A stretch of 64,000 nucleotides of DNA from Armigeres subalbatus. Its lineage: Eukaryota > Arthropoda > Insecta > Diptera > Culicidae. Below the pieces are notes generated by a model that saw nothing but the letters and a program-made list of their open reading frames with translations, was not told where the DNA came from and did not search any database. Numbering within the stretch: the stretch's first letter is position 1; every line of letters begins with the position of its first letter. The stretch is taken from contig NC_085139.1 in the NCBI RefSeq assembly GCF_024139115.2, forward strand, positions 253,676,067 to 253,740,066. Direction: 5' to 3'. Made by a program: the position numbers and the translations under genes. Positions 11,491-23,650 of the stretch are shown one piece after another.

Positions 11491-14400
11491 ATTGCAGCTC
11501 AACAGCTCCTTTCAAGAGGCTCGGAAGCCTCCTTTCAAGAGGCTCGGAAGCCTCCTTTCAAGAGGCTCAGGCCTCCTTTCAAAGAGCTCAGGCCTCCTTT
11601 CAAGAGGCTCAGAAGCCTCCTTTCAAGAGGCTCAGAGCCTCCTTTCAAGAGGCTCAGAGCCTCCTTTCAAGAGCTCAGAAGCCTCCTTTCAAAGAGGCTC
11701 AGAAGCCTCCTTTCAAGAGGCTCAGAGCCTCCTTTCAAGAGGCTCAGAAGCCTCCTTTCAAGAGGCTCAGAAGCCTCCTTTCAAGAGCTCAGAAGCCTCC
11801 TTTCAAGAGAGCTCAGAGCCTCCTTTCAAGAGCTCAGAGCCTCCTTTCAAGAGGCTCAGAAGCCTCCTTTCAAGAGCTCAGAAGCCTCCTTTCAAGAGGC
11901 TCAGGCCTCCTTTCAAGAGGCTCAGAAGCCTCCTTTCAAGAGCTCAGGAAGCCTCCTTTCAAGAGGCTCAGAAGCCTCCTTTCAAGAAGGCTCAGAAGCC
12001 TCCTTTCAAGAGGCTCAGAAGCCTCCTTTCAAGAGGCTCAGAGCCTCCTTTCAAGAGGCTCAGAGCCTCCTTTCAAGAGGCTCAGAAGCCTCCTTTCAAG
12101 AGGCTCAGAAGCCTCCTTTCAAGAGGCTCAAGCCTCCTTTCAAGAGGCTCAGAGCCTCCTTTCAAGAGGCTCAGGAAGCCTCCTTTCAAGAGCTCAGAAG
12201 CCTCCTTTCAAGAGGCTCAGAGCCTCCTTTCAAGAGCTCAGAAGCCTCCTTTCAAGAGGCTCAGAAGCCTCCTTTCAAGAGGCTCAGAAGCCTCCTTTCA
12301 AGAGCTCAGAAGCCTCCTTTCAAGAGCTCAGAAGCCTCCTTTCAAGAGCTCAGAAGCCTCCTTTCAAGAGGCTCAGAGCCTCCTTTCAAGAGGCTCAGAA
12401 GCCTCCTTTCAAGAGCTCAGAAGCCTCCTTTCAAGAGCTCAGAAGCCTCCTTTCAAGAGGCTCAGAGCCTCCTTTCAAGAGCTCAGAAGCCTCCTTTCAA
12501 GAAGCTCAGAAGCCTCCCTTTCAAGAAGGCTCAGAGCCTCCTTTCAAGAGGCTCAGAGCCTCCTTTCAAGAGGCTCAGAAGCCTCCTTTCAAGAGCTCAG
12601 AAGCCTCCTTTCAAGAGGCTCAGGCCTCCTTTCAAGAGGCTCAGAAGCCTCCTTTCAAGAGGCTCAGAAGCCTCCTTTCAAGAGGCTCAGAGCCTCCTTT
12701 CAAGAGGCTCAGAGCCTCCTTTCAAGAGAGCTCAGAGCCTCCTTTCAAGAGGCTCAAGCCTCCTTTCAAGAAAGCTCAGAAGCCTCCTTTCAAGAGGCTC
12801 AGAGCCTCCTTTCAAGAGCTCAGAAGCCTCCTTTCAAGAGGCTCAGGAAGCCTCCTTTCAAGAGCTCAGAAGCCTCCTTTCAAGAGGCTCAGGCCTCCTT
12901 TCAAGAAACTCAGAAGCCTCCTTTCAAGAGGCTCAGAGCCTCCTTTCCAAGAAACTCAGAAGCCTCCTTTCAAGAGGCTCAGAAGCCTCCTTTCAAGAGC
13001 TCAGAGCCTCCTTTCAAGAGCTCAGAAGCCTCCTTTCAAGAGAGCTCAAACCTCCTTTCAAGAGGCTCAGGAAGCCTCCTTTCCAAGAGCTCAGAGCCTC
13101 CTTTCAAGAGGCTCAGAGCCTCCTTTCAAGAGGCTCAGAGCCTCCTTTCAAGAGGCTCAGAAGCCTCCTTTCAAGAGGCTCAGAGCCTCCTTTCAAGAGG
13201 CTCAGAAGCCTCCTTTCAAGAGGCTCAGAAGCCTCCTTTCAAGAGGCTCCAGAAGCCTCCTTTCAAGAGAGCTCAGGAAGCCTCCTTTCAAGAGGCTCAG
13301 AAGCCTCCTTTCAAGAGGCTCAGAGCCTCCTTTCAAGAAGGCTCAGAAGCCTCCTTTCAAGAGGCTCAGAGCCTCCTTTCAAGAGAGCTCGAGCCTCCTT
13401 TCAAGAGCTCAGGCCTCCTTTCAAGAGGCTCAGAAGCCTCCTTTCAAGAGGCTCAGAAGCCTCCTTTCAAGAAAGCTCAGAGCCTCCTTTCAAGAGGCTC
13501 AGAAGCCTCCTTTCAAGAGCTCAGAGCCTCCTTTCAAGAGGCTCAGAAGCCTCCTTTCAAGAGCTCAGAAGCCTCCTTTCAAGAGGCTCAGAAGCCTCCT
13601 TTCAAGAGGCTCAGAAGCCTCCTTTCAAGAGGCTCAGGAAGCCTCCTTTCAAGAAGGCTCAGAGCCTCCTTTCAAGAGCTCAGAGCCTCCTTTCAAGAGG
13701 CTCAGAAGCCTCCTTTCAAGAGGCTCAGGCCTCCTTTCAAGAGGCTCAGAAGCCTCCTTTCAAGAGGCTCAGAAGCCTCCTTTCAAGAGCTCAGAGCCTC
13801 CTTTCAAGAGGCTCAGAGCCTCCTTTCAAGAGGCTCAGGAAGCCTCCTTTCAAGAGGCTCAGAAGCCTCCTTTCAAGAGCTCGAGCCTCCTTTCAAGAGG
13901 CTCAGAGCCTCCTTTCAAGAGGCTCAGAGCCTCCTTTCAAGAGGCTCAGAAGCCTCCTTTCAAGAGGCTCAGAGCCTCCTTTCAAGAGGCTCAGGAAGCC
14001 TCCTTTCAAGAGCTCAGAGCCTCCTTTCAAGAGGCTCAGAAGCCTCCTTTCAAGAGGCTCAGAAGCCTCCTTTCAAGAGGCTCAGAAGCCTCCTTTCAAG
14101 AGGCTCAGAAGCCTCCTTTCAAGAGGCTCAGAGCCTCCTTTCAAGAGGCTCAGGAAGCCTCCCTTTCAAGAGGCTCAGGCCTCCTTTCAAGAGGCTCAGA
14201 AGCCTCCTTTCAAGAGCTCAGAGCCTCCTTTCAAGAGGCTCAGGCCTCCTTTCAAGAGGCTCAGAAGCCTCCTTTCAAGAGGCTCAGAGCCTCCTTTCAA
14301 GAGCTCAGAAGCCTCCTTTCAAGAGGCTCAGAAGCCTCCTTTCAAGAGGCTCAGAAGCCTCCTTTCAAGAGGCTCAGAGCCTCCTTTCAAGAGCTCAGAA

Positions 14401-16480
14401 GCCTCCTTTCCAAGAGGCTCAGGAAGCCTCCTTTCAAGAAGGCTCAGAGCCTCCTTTCAAGAGGCTCAGAAGCCTCCTTTCAAGAGGCTCAGAGCCTCCT
14501 TTCAAGAGCTCAGAAGCCTCCTTTCAAGAGGCTCAGAAGCCTCCTTTCAAGAGGCTCAGAGCCTCCTTTCAAGAGAGCTCAGAGCCTCCTTTCAAGAGGC
14601 TCAGAGCCTCCTTTCAAGAGCTCAGAAGCCTCCTTTCAAGAGGCTCAGAGCCTCCTTTCCAAGAGGCTCAGAAGCCTCCTTTCAAGAGGCTCAGAGCCTC
14701 CTTTCAAGAGGCTCAGAAGCCTCCTTTCAAGAGGCTCAGAGCCTCCTTTCAAGAGGCTCAGAAGCCTCCTTTCAAGAGCTCAGGAAGCCTCCTTTCAAGA
14801 GGCTCAGAAGCCTCCTTTCAAGAGGCTCAGAAGCCTCCTTTCAAGAGGCTCAGAAGCCTCCTTTCAAGAGCTCAGAAGCCTCCTTTCAAGAGCTCAGAAG
14901 CCTCCTTTCAAGAGGCTCAGAAGCCTCCTTTCAAGAGGCTCAGAGCCTCCTTTCAAGAGGCTCAGAAGCCTCCTTTCAAGAGGCTCAGAGCCTCCTTTCA
15001 AGAAGGCTCAGAAGCCTCCTTTCAAGAGGCTCAGGCCTCCTTTCAAGAGGCTCAGAAGCCTCCTTTCAAGAGCTCAGAAGCCTCCTTTCAAGAGGCTCAG
15101 AAGCCTCCTTTCAAGAGGCTCAGAAGCCTCCTTTCAAGAGGCTCAGGCCTCCTTTCAAGAGGCTCAGAGCCTCCTTTCAAGAGCTCAGAAGCCTCCTTTC
15201 AAGAGGCTCAGGCCTCCTTTCCAAGAGGCTCAGAAGCCTCCTTTCAAGAGGCTCAGAGCCTCCTTTCAAGAGGCTCAGGCCTCCTTTCAAGAGGCTCAGA
15301 AGCCTCCTTTCAAGAAAGGCTCAGAAGCCTCCTTTCAAGAGGCTCAGAAGCCTCCTTTCAAGAGGCTCAGAAGCCTCCTTTCAAGAGGCTCAGAAGCCTC
15401 CTTTCAAGAGGCTCAGAGCCTCCTTTCAAGAAGGCTCAGAAGCCTCCTTTCAAGAGGCTCAGAGCCTCCTTTCAAGAGCTCAGAGCCTCCTTTCAAGAGG
15501 CTCAGAGCCTCCTTTCAAGAAGGCTCAGAAGCCTCCTTTCAAGAGGCTCAGAAGCCTCCTTTCCAAGAGGCTCAGAGCCTCCTTTCAAGAGGCTCAGAAG
15601 CCTCCTTTCAAGAGGCTCAGAAGCCTCCTTTCAAGAGGCTCAGAAGCCTCCTTTCAAGAGCTCAAGCCTCCTTTCAAGAGGCTCAGAGCCTCCTTTCAAG
15701 AGCTCAGAAGCCTCCTTTCAAGAGAGCTCAGAGCCTCCTTTCAAGAGAGCTCAGAGCCTCCTTTCAAGAGGCTCAGAAGCCTCCTTTCAAGAGCTCAGAA
15801 GCCTCCTTTCAAGAGGCTCAGGCCTCCTTTCCAAGAGGCTCAGAAGCCTCCTTTCAAGAGCTCAGAAGCCTCCTTTCAAGAGCTCAGAAGCCTCCTTTCA
15901 AGAGAGCTCAAGCCTCCTTTCCAAGAGGCTCAGAGCCTCCTTTCAAGAGGCTCAGAAGCCTCCTTTCAAGAGCTCAGAGCCTCCTTTCAAGAGGCTCAGA
16001 AGCCTCCTTTCAAGAGGCTCAGGCCTCCTTTCAAGAGGCTCAGAAGCCTCCTTTCAAGAGGCTCAGAAGCCTCCTTTCAAGAGGCTCAGAAGCCTCCTTT
16101 CAAGAGGCTCAGAAGCCTCCTTTCAAGAGGCTCAGAAGCCTCCTTTCAAGAGGCTCAGAAGCCTCCTTTCAAGAGGCTCCAGGCCTCCTTTCAAGAGCTC
16201 AAGCCTCCTTTCAAGAGGCTCAGAAGCCTCCTTTCAAGAGGTTCAGGCCTCCTTTCAAGAGGCTCGGAAGCCTCCTTTCAAGAGGCTCGGAAGCCTCCTT
16301 TCAAGAGGCTCGGCAGCCTCCTTTCAAGAGGCTCGGAAGCCTCCTTTCAAGAGGCTCGGAAGCCTCCTTTCAAGAGGCTCGGAAGCCTCCCTTCAAGAGG
16401 CCTTTCAAGAGGCTCGGAAGCCTCCTTTCAAGAGGCTCGGAAGCCTCCTTTCAAGAGGCTCGGAAGCCTACTTTTAAGAT
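11491..16480 (+). repeat. ~23-bp satellite with self-complementary (hairpin) unit, 5 kb
   Basis: About 210 copies of a 19-25-bp unit. Each unit contains GAGCCTC and GAGGCTC, separated by CTTTCAA, so every unit can fold into a 7-bp stem. The first two units and the last nine or so (about 16255-16470) carry CTCGGAAG with almost constant length; nearly all interior units carry CTCAGAAG, CTCAGAG or CTCAGG with many 1-4-base indels. The unit lacks stops in most frames, giving two overlapping frames of 1710 and 1661 codons that are only repeat translations. Degenerate copies continue to about 16640. Confidence 0.92.
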
Positions 16481-16640
16481 CCTTGGAATTCTTTCCTCAG
16501 GCTTTCTTTAAGGATGCTGAGAAGTTTCCTGTAAAGATTTTCAGAAGCCTTCTTAGCTGCTCGGAATTTTTTTTTTCAAGAGGCTTGGAAGCTTCCTTTC
16601 GAGAGTTTTGAAAGTCTCCAAAAGTCTTCAAAGAAAAAAA

Positions 16641-16708
16641 TAGGGGGTACCCCAATGAAAGCACAAGTTCGAAGGGGTACCTCTCAAGAAAAAGGTTGAG
16701 AACCGCTG
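16641..16708 (-). mobile_element. hAT-type MITE terminus adjoining the 23-bp satellite
   Basis: Read from the right, the sequence begins CAGCGGTTCTCAACCTT (16708-16692), a terminal inverted repeat typical of hAT transposons. A GGGGTACC-based dyad (16646-16679) and the degenerate satellite edge follow. The opposite TIR is not found left of the array, so the element is either truncated there or ends elsewhere. The satellite probably expanded inside this non-autonomous element (inference). Confidence 0.55.
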
Positions 16709-19700
16709 CTCTAAACTAAACTGGACAATCACGGAGTAGCCACTAATCATTTATATTTCAACTAACCGAAAACTATCCCATTTAGCAACTCGCAGCGAAT
16801 CAAACGAAAAATTTGCTTAATTTGACTTAACATTTGAAGAAAGTTTGCAATAAGCAAATGTATAGCCAACATACATGTGATGGCTATTCGGAATTTAAAT
16901 TAGTATGTTTTGGATGTCTTCGCCCTGAGGCGAAACAGCAGATAAACATTCCTCATTTTTTGCCAGCAAGGGCATCTCTCGTTCATTCTGTTTTCACGCT
17001 CATTAGCTCATCAAGCAACCAGCAAACCATTGCTGCGGAGATTTTCTCCCACTTCCAGCTGCGATCTGTCGAGGCAACAACAAAAAAAAAAAACTCCTCC
17101 ATGGCACCGTTAAATGAAAATGCTGCGAAAAGCTAATTACGTGTCGGAAGCTGCTCCGGGCAATATCACTGGCACGCCGAAAAAGAAACGTGAAAAAAAT
17201 CCCGCCTGGAAGTTGTTTCTGACGGGGAGTTAATTTACAAATGGCAACAGGGAATATAAATGTAGGAAAAATCGGAGAGAGGTGAGTTTGTCGAACAAAG
17301 CTTAATCACCGTATGCGCCCTTCTTCAGGGGAGTGCACAGTTCAGTGAACAACATTGTGGTACTTTTTAATACCTAGTTTCTACACTTGGGTTAATTAGC
17401 CTAAGGAAATTAATTAGTTTTAATAACATCTTAAAGATGGAGATAATTCCGATAATTCTTGTTCATTTTGACCATGGTAAAGGAATCGCGTAAGATACAA
17501 GTTTTTTTTGCTTCAGTTGTGCATGTTTCAGAAGCATTACCTCATGTACTACGTGAGGTGTTTTGACTCTGTGCACTCTGGAAATTGCTTCGCCGAACAA
17601 GAGAATAACCATCCACTTGCGAGCAAAGCTTTCGGACATGATTAATTTCGATTGCGCCATAAATTTTCCAATCGACTGGCCAGGTCATGCGCCCTCCGAT
17701 GTGTGATGCTGCATCCCATATCTACTTCGGAGAAAAGAACGAATAAAGAGCAAATCAGTGCCAATTTAAGCCACTTGCAGTCCAGCCGCTTCTGATGGTG
17801 CAATTCCGAAATAAATTGCATTCGTGTGCGCTCGCTCCATTTATGAGTAATTTATGGGTGGGATCCCTTTTTCGACTGCGATGGTGCGAATGGAAGTGGT
17901 CTAAATCGCACCAGTAGGGTAAAGTAGTCATGATGACGTATCACTTTTATTATTAGAGATCGTCATTGAATGACCAGGAGCATTAGCTCAGTTCGGTATT
18001 ACTCCTCTTATGAAATTCAATGCCGTATAGAGATTTGATCTCCAGATTTCGATGGGTTCTATTAGTCCATTGCTGAAGAACTTGTTTCTTTGAATTAAAA
18101 GTGCCGGACATCGGCATAGCAATTGATCTGAGTGTTCTGTATGTCATATAAGCGCCAAGCATCATTTTGAAGATTTCCTACCAGCTGCAAGTGATAATGT
18201 CTCCACTTCATCGTGGGTCATATTGAAGTTCAATTTAATCGTCTTTTTTAAATTTACCGTTTCGGTTTTTTTTTGGAGCCAAATTTGGCAGGTCTCGCTC
18301 GAATTGATCAATTTGAAATTTTTGTTTGTGTCAAAAGTTGAATTGCTTTTGCAACAGCACACTCTTGATCGATTTCAGTGCGTTCCTATCGGATGCATTA
18401 AAACATATGTATTGAAATTTTAGACTCATTTCGTGTATTCTGAGTGAAACCATCAATAAAACTTGAGCCGGGCATATCATCTCATTCGTCCCACCTCTAT
18501 GGTAGTATAAAGGTTCCCACTGGAGATGCCAGTTGCTGCATGGGTTCATGTTAACTAGAGCTTAATTTTAATTGCAAAAGTTCTCGAGAATGAGCAGCAC
18601 AAAATCCCAACGTATCCTGCATTCTTGCTGAACTGGTCGAAAATTCCCCTAACAGAGAGCATCCTCCAATTTTGATTTATTACTTTGATTGAAAGTATGC
18701 TGCTAGTACCGACCCATGAAGTATTTTGGAAAGTAGACACGAAAGCTTTCCGGAAATTGGTTCAAATAAGATTCCGACATAATGGGTAAGTTAGTAATGG
18801 GTAGCAGAGCTCACATACGATTCTGAAAGACAGCTCAGCTGCTAATTATTCCATCGTCAACTGACATGTAGAGTCAATAAAATATCAAACTTTCACAGCT
18901 TAAAGGATTCAAATCAAGTTCAAGTCAATAGAACCTGGAACAAACACGGCCAATGATGGTAATTATTCATAATAATTACCTCCCGATAATGTGTCTCCTC
19001 TCCATTACTCATTAGTTGCAGCTCCCGGAACTCGACCCAACAAACCCCGTTCCATCGGTTTCGCCGGAGTGGCTGGTTAAAGTGGGCTAATTTGACACTT
19101 CTGCCAAAAAAAAACTTTCCCTAGCACTCTACTTTTCAGAAACCAGCTACCTATGGAAATGCGAGCACTTTGCACCCAAATGTGAAAGCGTCCAATGTGG
19201 CGAGCAACTCATTTATCAAATGCAGGACTGCTGCCGCTGCACTTGCAGACACAATCGAAAATCGGATTGAAAAACTGCTAATGGGATTGAACTAGCATTT
19301 CAACGTAGGACTATGCAAATAAGTGCGAGTTCATTTTGTCATATTTCCAGCTTCAATAGAATCGACAAATTTGATGTGTACCATCTATAGGTTAATGATT
19401 TGATTCAATATTGCGCCATTTCATCCTATTTAAATACACCCTGAATAAATGATTATTACAGTTGAACATCATACACGATTTGCATCAGCGTTGCAAATTC
19501 GGCTGATAATGGCTGCCGTTTACTACGCATTCCACAGTTTTTGTACGCGTGGTGATTTTAAAAATTATTCGTGAAGTGAAAAGTGGCCGTGAATCGAAGT
19601 ATCGAAGTTAAGTTTAAATAAGTCAGGTGTTAAACTTGTCCTACAATAAGATTGCGGTTCGTGGTGTGTTCATCCGGTGTAGCAGATGGTTCGTGGGACT

Positions 19701-20629
19701 GTGTGGTTCCGGATTCGGATTTCGGTGGATCCGAAGGACAGAAGAACCAATCCAAAGAATGGTGAAGCAGAGCAAGTTGACCGAGATGATTGGCAAACTC
19801 CCTCCTGCTAATTGTTTCGCAGATGATTGACGGTGGTAAGGTCTCTTCGAATCATCGGGACAGTCATGAGTACGAAATTGGTAAGCACGTTCCGGTTACT
19901 GTCAAACGCATCATCCTTGATGCTTAACACACGCTTAAAATATATTTTGCTCGTAGTCACCTTTTTTGACGCAAACATCCAGTAAAAGTTAAAATATTTA
20001 GTTAGGTGGATTTATTCATTCCGGATATAGTTAAACATGTACCGAAATATTCGTAATTACAATATCATTTTACGGAATTGGGTATAATTATTTGAGTGTA
20101 AATTGATTTGTTGCTGATTTTGTGATTTTTGATTTCAATAAAGAAAACGCCAGATCAGATAGTAATTTAGGGCTTTAGAAGCAGAAAGGTGTAAGTGACA
20201 TTTTATTCAAATTTGAGTTGATGACAGCAAAAATGCTGTGGTTTTAGTGCTTTACGGCCACATATTGATATGGTTTGCACGTTATTTGTAAAAATGTGAA
20301 AATTCACAAAAAATTCATACCATTTGTTTGGAACGAAAAAATATTGAAAACCTTTACACTTATTTTTCTCAAAACTAAGTTTTTGACACATACACCCCTT
20401 TGCATTTGTCCCCCTCAATCAATTAAAAATAGCACAAATTAGTACGAAATTGTCATTTTCGCAAATTTCATTAATATATAAGCATATCATTATTGATGGA
20501 ACAAACACTTTACTTCGCGTGCCGATTATGGAAAAATCATATAGAAATCTATTGCAAACCATTAGTTTTGAGAGTGTTTATGTGTTATCATAGAAACATT
20601 CTGGTTATTTAAAACAATCTTTGAATGTA
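16709..20629. other. long non-coding stretch, no gene identified
   Basis: About 3.9 kb with no domain-bearing frame. 19450-19890 looks transcript-like: a run of GTGAAGTGAAAAGTG-type sequence and candidate splice donors (GGTAAG at about 19833 and 19878), but no convincing ORF. A 27-bp motif at about 19454-19480 recurs with one mismatch at about 22859-22885. AATAAA occurs near 20138. Confidence 0.35.
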
Positions 20630-21189
20630 TCCAGTATTTTGCGCTTGGTAATGGCGGCCGAGTGAGTTCCGAAGAGTGACTTTTGACATTCACGAGGTAG
20701 AAAATATTGGAGTATTTTAATCAAAGCAGACCTTTATAAATTGAAAACATAATGGCACTCATCAAATAAACAAATAAACGTCAAATATTTCATGTTTACG
20801 TAATGAATTGATAATTTTTCTTAGAGCTTTCCGGGCCTCTAGTTTTTAGTAGTTTAATAATCTTCTACTTAGTATTCCAAGTGGGCCAAGGGCAGACGAC
20901 GATCCTTTATTGGTTTGTGAATAGCTAACCGTCATACCGTTTGTTACCAGGACATGTTGTGTATTTTATATTCCTAGAAACTGAAATAAAAGCACGTATT
21001 ATCAAAAACTGCATGACAAAACCACGCACCAAATTTTTAGTATTTGACATTTTATTTATTTTTCTGGTGAGTGCCTATGTTATTTAATGAATCACGGGCT
21101 ACATTGATTACAATATGTAAATATTTTCTACCTCTTGAACGTCAAAAAGGCACTCACTCGGCCGCCATTATCGAGCGCAAAATACTGGA
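20630..21189. mobile_element. 560-bp MITE with long TIRs and TA target duplication
   Basis: The ends are inverted copies beginning TCCAGTATTTTGCGCT. Similarity of the arms continues for about 170 bp, including the CGGCCGAGTGAG block. TA dinucleotides flank it at 20628-20629 and 21190-21191, the target duplication used by Tc1/mariner-type elements. There is no transposase. Arms are diverged by scattered substitutions and indels, so it is not recent. Confidence 0.8.
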
Positions 21190-21935
21190 TAGAAAACAAT
21201 GTATATTGTTACCCGAATGTTCGATAATTCTACATTTACGTTCTACAATATTTCTTCAACGTTACATCCAAGTTCACCATAACCATTACCCTACCAAAAA
21301 TTTGAATGCGGTATTTTTACGGAAAAGGACCTGTGAACAAAACAAAAACTTCCTAGTGGCTAGCTCCTCATGATCATGGAGAAACTCATCCCGAACAGGA
21401 GAGATTAACTTTATAATACCTCATTCTGTTTTTGATACCATACTCTGTTATGAACTGGGCGTGGTGGAAGGTTGTACCAGGAATTAATATGCAGCGTCTT
21501 CCGGTATAACATGCTGTTTTATACCAATACCAAACGCATAACAAGTTATTATTCGCTTGGTATTGTGATACCTAGACGTGTTGTGCCTGAAGTGTTTTGC
21601 GTGTTGATTTTTGGTACTGTTTTTGGTGTTCAATTCATACCAATTTCTGTTATCGAGATCGTCACTTCTGTTAGTAATATATATAAAATCATGGAAAGTG
21701 AAGATGCGTGTCCTGAAAAATATGAATAAATCATAATTGAATAAGAAAATTAAGATGTTAGAATCATGAATACAATCAGTTAGACGGGTACAAAAAGAAG
21801 AAGAATTACATCTCGTTCACCAATAAAATGATTGAAATAGCATTCCTACAACAAGCAGGATTTAACTTTATACCAAATAAATACTTACATCTAAAAAGTT
21901 GAAAATGCGAACGAAAGTTTGTTCGTGTTTTGTGT
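21190..21935. other. AT-rich spacer, nothing firmly identified
   Basis: Contains several ATACC/GGTAT-type short inverted motifs between 21440 and 21660 that may be another decayed MITE. No coding signal. Confidence 0.3.
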
Positions 21936-22480
21936 TAGACGCAGAACGATCGCGCGGTTATCGAAAAGCCCGGTTCTGCTGTGCGGGCGAGTATATTAAT
22001 ATAAAAGTGAAACAATCAGTGCAAGTTTGTTTGTGTTTTGTGTTAGACATAGAACGATCAGAGATCGCGTCCAGACATATTAGTGCGGTCCAATGAGAGC
22101 TTGAAGTAGCTCGAGGTTTCTTCCTGTCCTGCTCATGCCCATTCGTTGACAAAAAAGAACGAGCAGGACGGGAACAACTTCGAGCTACTTCGAGCTGCTC
22201 ATTGGACAGCATTATTATCTTCAGTAAGCAGAACGATCGGCTGGCATTCGAAATTTTGTTCTGCTTTGTGCGGTAAGCAAAACGATCAGCCGGTCACCGA
22301 AAATTTGTTCTGCTGTGTGCGGGAGTAAAATAATTGAATAATAAAAGTTTGAATCGCGTCCAGACATGTTTCTTAAGTAAGCAGAACGATCGGCTGATCA
22401 TCAAAATTTTGTTCTGCTTTGTGCGGTGAGCAGAACGATCGGCTGGTTACCGAAATTTTGTTTTGCTTTGTGCGGCCTTC
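21936..22480 (+). repeat. cluster of ~50-bp direct repeats with internal dyad
   Basis: Six or so copies of a unit opening GCAGAACGATCGGCTG and closing TTTTGTTCTGCTTTGTGCGG (starts near 21939, 22050, 22221, 22268, 22383, 22436). GCAGAAC near the start and GTTCTGC near the end of each unit pair, so each can form a stem. Two copies are preceded by CGCGTCCAGACAT (22066 and 22353), showing a larger duplicated block. One copy is interrupted by the foldback at 22088-22207. The parent element is unknown; it could be subterminal repeats of a transposon or LTR-internal repeats. Confidence 0.65.
22088..22207. mobile_element. 120-bp foldback MITE, possible TTA target duplication
   Basis: Arms of 47 bp (22088-22134 and 22161-22207), both starting GTCCAATGAG, are about 83% complementary around a 26-bp loop. 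Weaker complementarity extends outward to TTA on both sides, which would fit a PIF/Harbinger-like 3-bp duplication. It interrupts a direct-repeat block whose uninterrupted form is seen at about 22353-22390. Confidence 0.7.
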
Positions 22481-23650
22481 ATTATAAAATTATTAGTTTT
22501 GTTTTCATCGATTAAAATACACGCTATACACGGCATACCGTTTACCAAAACGAACCCTGCCACACTTCCTACCCCATATATTCAACATCCCAGTGATTTC
22601 TCGTGGAAGTGCAGATGACTCGTCGGCTTCTATCAAAGCGAGTATCATGTCAACATTCTCCTACCCATTCCTTAATTGACCTGCATTCGGACACGGCCGG
22701 CGCTGGTATTGCTTATTTTTGGGTCACCAGTTCTTACATTGAAGATGATGTTAGTCCCAAACTTCATCTGTTGGTTCTCTGTGTAATTACAGCTGACCTG
22801 GCAATAACGGAGTAGCAACCGTGGGCGGTCAATCATGCTCATGCTCATGCTCATGCTCATTACAGTTAAACATCATACACGATTTCACAATGCGTCATGG
22901 TTACTGTAACATGGAGGTTATCCTAGTTTTCCAAACCATATTAATTTTAGAATACCTTATTTTGAATAGCGTTGCCTCTGGCAGCCGGCTAGTTCAAGGG
23001 TTCACAACATTAACAGTTCGCTTTCAACAACGTCACAAATCGTTTGACATCCAAATAGAAATTTGCCATACGTCGTAGCGTTTAAATTATTCATTTGAAT
23101 TGCAATCGTGATGCTCATATGCCGCATTTGTAGTTCACGATCTCAGAAATTAACTAATAACTGGCCATAAATTTATTGGGGTAGAAGCCACTTGCATGTT
23201 TTATGTTCATAGAAGTAAAAATTCTGAGTTATTTCGAAAAACATTTTATGTCCTCACTCCTCGTGAGTATTTTTCAAGAAAACATTAGCTTTCCAGGCTA
23301 CAAGATAAATAGGATAATCGGCCCGATCATATAAGATTAAGCATTCGAGCATATGGAGACGCATGGTACATTTGTGCAATGGTGCATCAACTTCTTATGA
23401 CTGTTATTTCAGTAACTGACCAGACCAAGAGTTTCTCGCGGTAAACAAAAACTAACACCGGAAACTTTCACCTTTCTTGTTTTAATTAATTGATTTCTAA
23501 TCAATGTCCAACAGTCGACAGACGGTTCCAAAGTTGTAAAGTTCGTCGGATGAAATCAAAACCGTTTAATTTCGCTCAAACTTCGGGTGGGCGGAGTCAA
23601 ATGTTGTACGACCAAGTTGCATTGTGTGTAGTGTTGTTGTACAACACTGT
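22481..23650. other. non-coding spacer with a short microsatellite
   Basis: No gene seen. Contains the (TCATGC)n microsatellite and a second copy of the 27-bp dispersed motif (about 22859-22885) immediately after it. Confidence 0.4.
22833..22860 (+). repeat. (TCATGC)n hexanucleotide microsatellite
   Basis: Four full copies plus TCAT, perfect. Confidence 0.95.

Noticed and set aside
11379..16511. 1710- and 1661-codon overlapping plus-strand frames
   Set aside because: Two frames of the same 23-bp satellite; the short non-repeat N-terminus (11379-11490) looks signal-peptide-like (MTLLFTASSFASAALDFGYR) but has no support beyond a hydrophobic stretch.
22672..22860. 62-codon minus frame starting MSMSMSMSM
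   Set aside because: The N-terminus is the hexanucleotide microsatellite; no domain follows.
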